22,046 nt of DNA from a virus. A program made the translations under genes and the position numbers. Below are positions 14,501-20,969 of the stretch, in pieces; the stretch's first letter is position 1, and the number at the start of each line of letters is the position of its first letter. The notes below the pieces were generated by a model that did no database searches, was not told the DNA's origin, and saw only the letters and a program-made list of their open reading frames with translations. The stretch lies in the IMG/VR virus record IMGVR_UViG_3300022928_000137, positions 1 through 22,046 of that record. One strand, 5' to 3'.

Positions 14501-14830
14501 ATTAACATCTGTAATTCTGTAAAAATTTTCCCCAGACAGTTGTAGTATAGTTCCAGCAGCTCCACTAACAAATTCGGGTGTAAGTCCACTTACTAAGACT
14601 TGACTAGAAGAGTCTAAGACAATGTTTTGCTCTCCTAAACTCAGTAACCCTTCATTTATTTGAATATTAATGTCATCAGTTATGGCAGCAGCAGGAACCT
14701 CACCGGATAGTCCAGTATTTCCAAGATAGAACAGTTCTTCTACCTCTTCTTCTCCGAAAAATACCCTTTGGGTAAAGTTGATATTCTGGCCACTTAAGAC
14801 AAAACTTTTTTTTGGGTTAAATATTGGCAT
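11525..14830 (-). CDS. Giant protein of about eleven TIG/IPT-like repeats, putative virion fibre or decoration
   Basis: A 1101-residue protein built from about eleven units of roughly 75-115 residues, each resembling a TIG/IPT immunoglobulin-like domain: a start such as P-x-I/V-x-x-I/L, then a turn G-x-x-V/I-x-L/I-x-G-x-N/E-F/L (examples LQLSGENFYRITDVNFG, VIIEGDNLFGITGVNF, VELTGEGLRAVTGVFF), then VP-T/S-G. The composition is rich in Gly, Ser, Thr, Asn and Ile, with few Cys and Lys. After the last repeat there is a short C-terminal domain (about 1045-1101). A strong GGAGG lies ten bases upstream of ATG 14830, one base after the stop of the previous tail gene. The likely role is an extended tail fibre, tail-surface decoration or adhesin; TIG domains are known in such phage proteins. 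There is no signal peptide, which argues for assembly inside the cell. Confidence 0.8.
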   Translation of the reverse strand: MPIFNPKKSFVLSGQNINFTQRVFFGEEEVEELFYLGNTGLSGEVPAAAITDDINIQINEGLLSLGEQNIVLDSSSQVLVSGLTPEFVSGAAGTILQLSGENFYRITDVNFGTGIGKSSQFSVLSDNIIEVVVPTGATYDDITVFSSLRTGANGNISLASGKTYNKFVPIPVVTGINSGQLKAGEDFIVGGQALSGVTGVSVNDVIFNNFELLGATGVKAEVPTGVQVGGHVFTIPKGPIDLLLASGVSHRPPSGFFFSPLAEVVSISAGNTTGTIMTISGNNFNSGMFYTGEGNGDSCLVTVGDQTGNFKITTDAGGYNRLTGIVPTGLKMGISGGNVAVGDAEITRHSVSLFTDNYPEQYPSEVLFRPGIGSPTVSNLTPNSGVGATSVIIEGDNLFGITGVNFRGGNVGVGTEFSENSIVGMVPGKSIMATIPDTNSFATGGGHLDLDVSGFFGSVSIESGFFVYSIPRIHTIIPGGSGISPGSTGTIYGEGFYSGTTVNLYGGDGTLSNQNFQRQLAISGYSDNYDEIVFYYPNIFETGNSYGIRVENDRAGTSLYRVTGFKSPTLSGVSLTTGVQGEPVTVSGFFDELDPSGVKIGDKIVEDFVRTDTTGITFTIPKKTSTNLISINTSGGFVSSTGLLNIIPAKPELSGYYPQQTGQRPDTFDSSAQVFAINNIITLTGESLNLVTGINFTGLGMNSQIGINNFVSKSPQELSFVLPTGVNAQSGNFIIKDFLNRETVSPFPMNLIQSSGFNSNLLPGELLDLSGENVTGMTLRFPDLTGGFREPEVTANAVSGGLGVLSVRIPSGIVNGSVLISGNSNTSAGELFDFNPLPVITGVTGFNSSYQSTTGNLISVTGINFNSNIYGSGDNFISISGTGNNLSQPQVKEYEIINISTGSGIGVGPEPLYSKIDFRLDNSFIGTGQFFIGNNDNADFSAKQISFFPQPYVVNGTRVNVTGYGPSRGVTGSNVELTGEGLRAVTGVFFQIPSGSNLESEFTINSHTKITATVPKEGIESRGMANILLSGGTNQNVGQFEMILDASVVEFNIVEEDDVPASSTRVGNFTQKETINGTVFLVTRTRFPDGTTAIISSTPQS

Positions 14831-15715
14831 TTATATATTTCCTCCCTCAGTTCCTATACCTACATTAGCTTCCCCACCGAAACTGTCTATTATCGCAGAA
14901 ACAAACACATTTGTATCCTGAACAGAAGCTTGAGTAACGTTAATGGTTTGCTTTATATAATCTCCAACTGCTGAAGCTAAATTTCTACCCCTTACAACAC
15001 CTGAGCAGGTAAAGTTTTCCACTATGGCTCCAGCATTATTTTTTAAATCTACAGAAATCCTAGCAGAATTTCCTGAAACTGGTAAATAGCCAGTAGGGTT
15101 GTCTGTTTCAAAATTCATGTTTACATTTTTTGGGCCAAAGCTAACGGAACTTGGTTTTGTTTCTCCCATTAAGTAAACTGGTTGGACTTCGGATTGGTAA
15201 TTATAAGTTCCAGCAACAAAATCCTCTACTGATCCTGATAATGTAGTATTTTCTATAGGTATATAATGAGCAACAATAGCGTTTCTGAAATTAAGCACCT
15301 CTTTATCGGTAGGTGCCTGCTCTGTTGTAGGGTTAAATTTACCATTTAACTGATCGAAAAAAGATAATGAAGCACTGGCTACAGCAGGGGCGTTAGGGCT
15401 AAAATTAACAGAATATGATGTTAAATAACCACTATCAAAATTTAATCCACCAAAATTACCGGAAATGACCTGACTAGATTTAAAAGGGGCTTCGGCTTGG
15501 CCAGTTATAAAAGATTTAAAATAATCGGTACCTGTTAGGTAATAATTAAAAGATAAAGTCCCACCTATACCATTAGTAGCTGTAAAACTTTCCGTATGAC
15601 GCTGCTTTATATTGTAATTAGGTTGCAGATTTGCCTGAAGAGAGATTTCAGCATTGGAAGCTAAAATTTCATTCCCATTAATCTGCAGTTTAGAATTGTT
15701 CGCGGTATAAAACAC
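14831..15715 (-). CDS. Tail-tube-like structural protein, third of three paralogues
   Basis: A 294-residue, beta-rich protein with few cysteines and no signal peptide. It contains two similar domains: one with PNYNIK (32-37) followed by SFTATNGIGGTLSFNY, and a second with PVYLMG (179-184) followed by GPKNVNMNF. The segment GYLTSYS (96-102) is shared with its two neighbours. I infer the two-layer beta sandwich/barrel of tail-tube proteins, but cannot confirm it. It abuts the paralogue at 15717 with a one-base gap and the TIG gene at 14830 with none. A role in the tail is inferred from neighbours and paralogy. It is the most diverged of the three. Confidence 0.55.
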   Translation of the reverse strand: MFYTANNSKLQINGNEILASNAEISLQANLQPNYNIKQRHTESFTATNGIGGTLSFNYYLTGTDYFKSFITGQAEAPFKSSQVISGNFGGLNFDSGYLTSYSVNFSPNAPAVASASLSFFDQLNGKFNPTTEQAPTDKEVLNFRNAIVAHYIPIENTTLSGSVEDFVAGTYNYQSEVQPVYLMGETKPSSVSFGPKNVNMNFETDNPTGYLPVSGNSARISVDLKNNAGAIVENFTCSGVVRGRNLASAVGDYIKQTINVTQASVQDTNVFVSAIIDSFGGEANVGIGTEGGNI

Positions 15716-15716
15716 A

Positions 15717-16628
15717 TTAATAAGCGGCTGTTAAGGTTTTTTGAGTTCTAATAATATCATCTAACCCCACAGATGCAGAGGTGCTGATTTGTTTTGCATC
15801 TTTTACTCTCACAAAAAGAGGTTCACCACTTGTAGATAGCCCTTTTAGCTGTAAATCATAAGTAGCAGCCGTTTCATCATACTTTAAACCTGAGTTAAAT
15901 ATATCTTCAGAAACGTTTAAACTTTCAGAAGCGTTTGTATAGAATGTAGTTACTGGAAACTCTTGGCCAATTTTATAAATAGGGTTATGGTTAAAACTTA
16001 TTGAGTAATCAGCGCTATAAATGGTACCTGTAGCATATCTATCTCCCGAGGCAGCATCAGCTTGATATAAAGTGGTATTTAAACTAGACGGCATGGTCGT
16101 GTACCTACCATGTGCAATACCAGTGGTTACTGAAGCTCCGACACCTACACCTGCACTTACCCCACTTAACCTACCGCTAACAGGAAGATCACTACCAGAT
16201 CCGAAAAGAGTGAAGGCGGCGCTTGAAGAAGAAATACTATTTGCAGACGTATTAAAACTATAAGAATTTAAAAAACCTACTCCGCTAACATTTGCGCATT
16301 TAATTAGTACTCCACTAGCCTCTGAATCAGTAGAATTTTTGATTGCGTCTGATAAATAGTTAATAATATTACCATTTCTGGAAGTCACTCCAATACCTAC
16401 AATATTTTCAAATTGCCCAGTTATCGTGGTTAAAAAGTTAAAAGAAATATCCCCTACCCTCGCGGCAGAAGGAAACTGACCGATTGGACCCTTTTTACCT
16501 ACAGAATAGATGGGAGACTGTGAATTATTAAAATTTATACTACAGTCCGTCGCTATCAGGGTTTCTCTAAAGTTGGTACCTAGAGCCTGAATTTCAACCG
16601 GAGCCTTATCGTAAAATATTCTTGCCAT
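15717..16628 (-). CDS. Tail-tube-like structural protein, second of three paralogues
   Basis: A 303-residue protein with clear internal duplication. IATDCSINFNNSQSPIYSVG (25-44) and SADYSISFNHNPIYKIG (205-221) are two copies of the same strand-loop-strand with the P-I-Y-x-[VI]-G motif. GFLNSYSFN (118-126) matches GYLETYS and GYLTSYS of its neighbours. A glycine/alanine/serine-rich linker lies between the domains (about 150-175). No catalytic features. Start ATG 16628 has AAAGG immediately upstream. It is likely a virion component; whether tube, decoration or adaptor is unknown. Confidence 0.6.
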   Translation of the reverse strand: MARIFYDKAPVEIQALGTNFRETLIATDCSINFNNSQSPIYSVGKKGPIGQFPSAARVGDISFNFLTTITGQFENIVGIGVTSRNGNIINYLSDAIKNSTDSEASGVLIKCANVSGVGFLNSYSFNTSANSISSSSAAFTLFGSGSDLPVSGRLSGVSAGVGVGASVTTGIAHGRYTTMPSSLNTTLYQADAASGDRYATGTIYSADYSISFNHNPIYKIGQEFPVTTFYTNASESLNVSEDIFNSGLKYDETAATYDLQLKGLSTSGEPLFVRVKDAKQISTSASVGLDDIIRTQKTLTAAY

Positions 16629-16653
16629 AACCTTTTTTGATATTACACTATTT

Positions 16654-17499
16654 TTAACGTAAAATGAAAGATCTTAAGTTAAAATTGATCCTTGCGTTAG
16701 AATCACTAGTTGCATTAAAAGATTCAGATGTTAATAACATGTCATCAAAAGAATACCTTAATAATATATCGTGAGTATTATTTTTTTTCAAAGTTATTAC
16801 AGTATTCTTGAAAACAGTTTCGTCAGGTATAAGACGCATGTTTTTTATTTCATAGTCGTCTGGCTCTATTTCAAAATTTACATTTACTTCGATAGGGGTT
16901 CCAGCAATTACCCCAGTAGGTTCATCATTACCGATTGCATAAATTGGTAACCTTGGCGTAGCTATGTTTACATTAAAAGAATTAACCCTATTAGTAGCAA
17001 AAGTGTCTAAATTTATTTCCATTGACCCATAACTCGTTACATTAAGGCTGGTGGGGGTTTCAGAGGTTTGTTCCCATGAGTTAAATTGAGCATCAGTTCC
17101 AAAATTTCCATAAATTACAGAACTCGTTGAAGATTGAGGTATTTGGCCGACTGCACAAGTAGCCGAATACGTTTCTAAATAACCTTCCGTAAAGTAAAAC
17201 TTTTTACTTCCATGATCTACTATACCACTAAAAGGCAAGGTTCCTGTATAGTTTTGCATAGGATCACGGGACGTGTATTCACTAAACTCGTCAGGAATTG
17301 GTAAAAAATTAGTTAACAGAGTATTTACTTCCAAAGTGGCCTGTTGCGGACCTTCTGGGTAATACTGTATTGAATTTATACCTAAATTAGACACTGGTCT
17401 AGCTACGGATTGATAAGACGCGCTTAAAGATTGCACTCCTTGTATTCCGCTACCGTTGATTGTGAGCCTTTCAGCCTCCCTTGTTATTCTACCTAACAT
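16654..17499 (-). CDS. Tail-tube-like structural protein, first of three paralogues
   Basis: A 281-residue protein and the first gene of the minus-strand structural block. It opens with LTINGSGIQGVQSLSASY (12-29), the initial strands of a tail-tube-like domain, then PVSNLG (35-40). Its second domain contains VNSFNVNIATPRLPIYAIG (172-190). GYLETYS (106-112) is the shared middle motif. The tail ends in SFILR. The ATG at 17499 is separated by 62 bases from the divergent gpM gene, with a palindrome and AT-rich promoter region between them. I infer a tail protein that arose by domain duplication and then gene triplication. Confidence 0.6.
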   Translation of the reverse strand: MLGRITREAERLTINGSGIQGVQSLSASYQSVARPVSNLGINSIQYYPEGPQQATLEVNTLLTNFLPIPDEFSEYTSRDPMQNYTGTLPFSGIVDHGSKKFYFTEGYLETYSATCAVGQIPQSSTSSVIYGNFGTDAQFNSWEQTSETPTSLNVTSYGSMEINLDTFATNRVNSFNVNIATPRLPIYAIGNDEPTGVIAGTPIEVNVNFEIEPDDYEIKNMRLIPDETVFKNTVITLKKNNTHDILLRYSFDDMLLTSESFNATSDSNARINFNLRSFILR

Positions 17500-17515
17500 T
17501 ACTTTATCTTTATTT

Positions 17516-17535
17516 TACACTCTTTTTTCAGTGTA
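17516..17535. promoter_or_regulatory. Palindrome TACACT-N8-AGTGTA in the divergent tail promoter region
   Basis: A perfect inverted repeat with 6-base arms and an 8-base, T-rich spacer. It lies in the middle of the 62-base gap between the two divergent tail operons and next to the TATAAT at 17537, so a protein bound here could control both directions. The arms are the same ACACT/AGTGT as at 3446 and 9467. Confidence 0.4.
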
Positions 17536-17536
17536 T

Positions 17537-17542
17537 TATAAT
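17537..17542 (+). promoter_or_regulatory. -10 box TATAAT for the gpM-gpL-gpK-gpI-gpJ operon
   Basis: An exact TATAAT lies 20 bases before ATG 17562, with AAGG (17554-17557) as ribosome-binding site. No usual -35 is seen, which fits a late phage promoter read by a modified or phage-specific polymerase factor. This is an inference. Confidence 0.4.
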
Positions 17543-17561
17543 AATAAAGGATTAAGGCAAA

Positions 17562-18158
17562 ATGGCTAATGATAGTATATACAATATTCCAGAACATAAC
17601 TCTGCTCGGAGCTATGTAAAAAACGCTATAGTTTTCGTTCAAGAAATCATTGAAGGGACTAACGGAGTCCCAAAAAACATTAAATACTACTATGCGTTAC
17701 AAGATGTACCATCTAGCACAGCTGTTACTAATGTAAATTATTGGGGCGGTTTTACTAGAACATTAGGAGCTGTTGGTATAGGTACCACTAGTAATGGGAG
17801 TCAACTTTTACCAGAATTTTTATGGATCCCCTCGTATAATGTAAGTGTTAACAATCAGCCTAGTGTGAATCCCATAGTTTTTGGGAATGGTTATGAACAA
17901 AGAATACAAAATGGTATCTACAACACACTAATAAAAATTGATTTATCATTTGATATGCGAACCGATATAGAAGCTAGAGCTATCTTACATTTTCTTAAAG
18001 CTAGAAAAGGCACAGAAAGTTTTGTAATGAGACATTTACCATCTATTTATGCTGATGGAGGTTATAAAAAGAGATTTTATTGTGCTAATTTTACTTCAAG
18101 CTTTGTTTTTCATGATAATCACTCTGTCAAAGCTACATTTATAGAAACCAATACCTAA
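17562..18158 (+). CDS. Lambda gpM-like minor tail protein
   Basis: A 198-residue tail-tip protein. The C-terminal two thirds match the gpM family: VFGNGYEQRIQNGIYNTLIK (the FGxGYEQR..xG signature), AILHFLKARKGTESFVMRHL (the FLxxRxGxxxF segment), then KKRFYCANFTSSF and VKATFIETNT at the end. The N-terminal 75 residues are longer than in lambda gpM (109 residues overall) and include a small domain around VQEIIEGTNGVPKNIKYYYA. It is the first gene of the tail-tip operon and precedes gpL by two bases. In lambda, gpM caps the distal tail tube and links it to gpL. Confidence 0.85.
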   Translation: MANDSIYNIPEHNSARSYVKNAIVFVQEIIEGTNGVPKNIKYYYALQDVPSSTAVTNVNYWGGFTRTLGAVGIGTTSNGSQLLPEFLWIPSYNVSVNNQPSVNPIVFGNGYEQRIQNGIYNTLIKIDLSFDMRTDIEARAILHFLKARKGTESFVMRHLPSIYADGGYKKRFYCANFTSSFVFHDNHSVKATFIETNT

Positions 18159-18160
18159 TC

Positions 18161-19480
18161 ATGCCAGATTACTCACAAACACCAGAAAAAGCTAGAAGTT
18201 CAGTCAAGTCTTTAAACGCGGAAATTGCTAACCTCGCACCTTCAGCAATGGTTACCATGTTTGAGATTGATATTTCTCAACTTGCGCTAGATTCCAACAT
18301 AAATCTTTCACAAGACGCTGAATCTCAAGGAATTCAACAGGGGCAAGCAGAAGATGGGATATTGAGGTTCCATAATAACATAAAAGTTTTTAATTCTTAT
18401 ATCGTGTGGCAAGGTAAGACTTACTATCCTGCTCCGATAAATGCTTCAGGTTTTGAAACCACCACAAAAGGCTCTTTACCACAACCAACTCTCTCTATTT
18501 CAGCTAATTCTGAAAACGGTATTGATCAGATAGCACTTCTAAAATACGAAATACGAAAAATGGGAGATATAGTTGGGGCTAAAGTCACTAGAAAGAGAAC
18601 TTTCGCCAAATATTTAGATTTAGTTAATTTTGGCTCCAATAAATTAGCCAGAGTATCAAATCAAAGTAATATGCTACCTGATGGATATGAACCTGATCCT
18701 TATGCCTATTTGCCAGATGATATTTACTATATCGAAAGAAAACAAACAGAAAACAAAATTAATTTAACTTATCAGCTCTCCTCAGTGTTGGACTTAGAAG
18801 GTACAAAACTTCCCAAGAGAGTACTGCTGGCAGATAAATGTGTTTGGCAGTATAGAGGTATTGGATGTTGGTATCAGCACCCAGAACAGGGAAATCAAGC
18901 AGGAGGAGGAGAACTACAAAATTATTCTACATCCAACACTACTCCTGAAAATGTAGAGATACCTATTTTAAGAAAAGCTAGACTAAAAACTTTAAGAAAT
19001 GACGGTATAATACAAGACGAGAATAATAACGCTGTCACAGAGAACTCATCAGACAAAATAAAACTTCAAGGTTGTGGAATGCTGCTTAATTCTCCCCCTG
19101 TAGCTACTGATTCTGATGATGATATAATTACTGAAGCATTGCAAAACCAATTAGTAGACAATTTTTCTTTCGAGAATCTAGGACTTTTTAATAAAGAGTC
19201 CTCGGATGGTTACAAAATTGGAAATTATGTATATGTAGTAAAAGATTCAGTCAAATATTATTATGTTTGTAAAAAAACTATGAGCGCCGGACAAATTGTA
19301 GCACCGCCTAACACTGACTATTGGGTTGCTGATCAATGCTCAAAAAGTTTAACAGGATGTAGATTAAGGTGGGGAGCGCGAAATAGAAAAACTGCTAATA
19401 AAGGCGGTTGTCAAATTCAAATCGGAGAATTGCCATACGGAGGATTTCCTGCCGCTAAAAAAATAGCAAGAGGAGGATAA
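18161..19480 (+). CDS. Lambda gpL-like tail tip protein with an inserted CBM-like module
   Basis: A 439-residue protein. The N-terminal domain has the gpL features LRFHNNIKVFNSYIVWQGKT (67-86) and LLKYEIRKMGDIVGAKVTRK (126-145). LPKRVLLADKCVWQYRGIGCWY (217-238) is the family signature. Lambda gpL binds an Fe-S cluster through C173, C182, C205 and C212; here C227/C236 (nine apart) and C393/C400 (seven apart) keep both spacings. About 134 extra residues separate the pairs. The last part of this insert (about 350-391), with GYKIGNYVYVV, KYYYVC and PPNTDYWVA, resembles a CBM5/12-type carbohydrate-binding module. AGGAGG inside its 3' end serves gpK. The insert is probably surface-exposed on the tail tip. 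Confidence 0.85.
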   Translation: MPDYSQTPEKARSSVKSLNAEIANLAPSAMVTMFEIDISQLALDSNINLSQDAESQGIQQGQAEDGILRFHNNIKVFNSYIVWQGKTYYPAPINASGFETTTKGSLPQPTLSISANSENGIDQIALLKYEIRKMGDIVGAKVTRKRTFAKYLDLVNFGSNKLARVSNQSNMLPDGYEPDPYAYLPDDIYYIERKQTENKINLTYQLSSVLDLEGTKLPKRVLLADKCVWQYRGIGCWYQHPEQGNQAGGGELQNYSTSNTTPENVEIPILRKARLKTLRNDGIIQDENNNAVTENSSDKIKLQGCGMLLNSPPVATDSDDDIITEALQNQLVDNFSFENLGLFNKESSDGYKIGNYVYVVKDSVKYYYVCKKTMSAGQIVAPPNTDYWVADQCSKSLTGCRLRWGARNRKTANKGGCQIQIGELPYGGFPAAKKIARGG

Positions 19481-19485
19481 AAAAA

Positions 19486-20214
19486 ATGAAACTCACTGAA
19501 GATATAAAAAAATCAATAAAACTGCATTCTCTTAAAGAAGCTCCAAAAGAATGCTGTGGTTTAATCGTGTCTCGTGATAATTCTAATCAAGTTTTTAATT
19601 GTCGAAATGTCTCAGATGAACCTACCAAACATTTTTCAATCTGTACTCTGGATTATGTTAGGGCAAGTGACTCTGGGGATATAAAAGCTGTATATCACTC
19701 TCATCCATCCACCAGTGAAAAATTTTCATCCTACGATATGTTGAATAGCAAGGGTCATGATCTTTTTTATATCCTATATAATATTGAGAAAGATATTTTC
19801 TCTACATTCGACCCTAAAAAAGAAAAAACATTTATTCATGATAAGCCTTTTGTAATGGGTAAAACTGATTGTTATAATTTTGTAACAGAATATTATAAGA
19901 GCTTAAATATAAATCTATCAGACTCTCCAAAAACACGAGATGAAGAATGGCAAAGTAAAATACCTAACCTACCTGAAGAAATAGCGTCAATGAATCCCTC
20001 TCTAAAAGAGATTGATGATTTTTCATTGGCAAAGAAACATGACATATTACTTTTTAAAATGGTTCCCGGAAGAAAAGCTAATCATGCCGGTGTATACTTA
20101 GGAGATAAAAAGATAATTCATCGACCTAGAAATATGTATACGACAATCGAGAACATGTCTGAAAAAATCATAAAAAAAATCTATAAAATTTATCGTAATG
20201 AGCAATTTAACTAA
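19486..20214 (+). CDS. Lambda gpK-like tail tip assembly protein (JAB/MPN plus NlpC/P60)
   Basis: A 242-residue, two-domain hydrolase. The N-terminal JAB/MPN metalloprotease domain has E22 in ECCGLIV and the JAMM motif H71-S-H73-P...S81-x-x-D84. The C-terminal NlpC/P60 domain has the catalytic C129 in GKTDCYNF, H200 in NHAGVYLG and H212 in IIHRP. In lambda, gpK is needed for tail tip assembly, and the P60 domain is thought to cut peptidoglycan peptides. AGGAGG lies nine bases upstream. It overlaps gpI by 17 bases. Both catalytic sites appear intact. Confidence 0.9.
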   Translation: MKLTEDIKKSIKLHSLKEAPKECCGLIVSRDNSNQVFNCRNVSDEPTKHFSICTLDYVRASDSGDIKAVYHSHPSTSEKFSSYDMLNSKGHDLFYILYNIEKDIFSTFDPKKEKTFIHDKPFVMGKTDCYNFVTEYYKSLNINLSDSPKTRDEEWQSKIPNLPEEIASMNPSLKEIDDFSLAKKHDILLFKMVPGRKANHAGVYLGDKKIIHRPRNMYTTIENMSEKIIKKIYKIYRNEQFN

Positions 20215-20962
20215 CATTAAAGTTCATGGCATTTTAGCTGAACAATTAGGAAGAAAGGAATGGAAACTTTCGGTAAACAGTGTTTCTGATGCTATCAGAG
20301 GTGTGGAAGCCAACTGTAAAAAGTTTTACAAAACCCTTTGGGAGAATGATAGAAAAAGTATAAAATATAGAGTCCTGATAAATAAAAAAGATTTTGCAAT
20401 TGAAGAGGGGAAAAACCCTAACACTTTAGAAGGTCTCGGTTCCTCTGAGCTGATGTTAAATAACCCTAATATAAAAACAATCGACATAGTGCCGGTTGTG
20501 GAAGGAGCTGGAGGAGATGCAATGTCAATCATCACTATTGTTGTAGGCGTAGCTCTTATAGCTGCAGGGGTAGGAGGAGCGATAGCAGCTGGTGGCCTTG
20601 GTAAAATGACTGCGGTGCAAGGGGCTATGGTTATCGGCGGTTTAGGTTTAGTAGCTGCCGGTGTCACAAACCTCCTAACACCTATGCCTAAATTCGGAGA
20701 TTTTAGAGAAATAGAACAAGGGGGATCAAAATCTTATTTTTTTAACGGTCCCGAAAATACAATTCGAGAAGGGGGTCCGGTATATGTAGCTTACGGAAGA
20801 TTACTTGTTGGTAGTCATGTTATACAAAGTGCTGTAGATACTCTAGATATAGATGCAGAAGTACAACCTAAAGACGAATGGGGTAACCCTACTGATGGGC
20901 TAAAATATTCTTTTAACCCAAGTATACCTATAAACACAACAAATTGGAATAGAGGAGAGTAA
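20198..20962 (+). CDS. Lambda gpI-like tail assembly protein
   Basis: A 254-residue protein. Residues 1-95 form the ubiquitin-like domain of gpI (IKVHGILAEQLGRKEWKLSV, SVSDAIRGVEANCKKFYKTL). A Gly/Ala-rich hydrophobic stretch at about 108-165 is typical of the family and is not a normal membrane anchor. The C-terminal FFNGPENTIREGGPVYVAYG (about 188-207), then GRLLVGSHVIQSAVDT, is the conserved part seen before gpJ. Its start overlaps gpK. It is needed in lambda for tail tip formation but is not in the finished virion. Confidence 0.85.
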   Translation: MSNLTNIKVHGILAEQLGRKEWKLSVNSVSDAIRGVEANCKKFYKTLWENDRKSIKYRVLINKKDFAIEEGKNPNTLEGLGSSELMLNNPNIKTIDIVPVVEGAGGDAMSIITIVVGVALIAAGVGGAIAAGGLGKMTAVQGAMVIGGLGLVAAGVTNLLTPMPKFGDFREIEQGGSKSYFFNGPENTIREGGPVYVAYGRLLVGSHVIQSAVDTLDIDAEVQPKDEWGNPTDGLKYSFNPSIPINTTNWNRGE

Positions 20963-20969
20963 TAAAAAA

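Noticed and set aside
20326-20667. Minus-strand open frame opposite gpI
   Set aside because: It mirrors the Gly/Ala-rich stretch of gpI as Pro/Ala/Thr-rich sequence; clear shadow.
20300-20690. gpI Gly/Ala-rich stretch as a membrane protein
   Set aside because: This hydrophobic stretch is a usual part of gpI-type tail assembly proteins, and the flanking domains fit the family.
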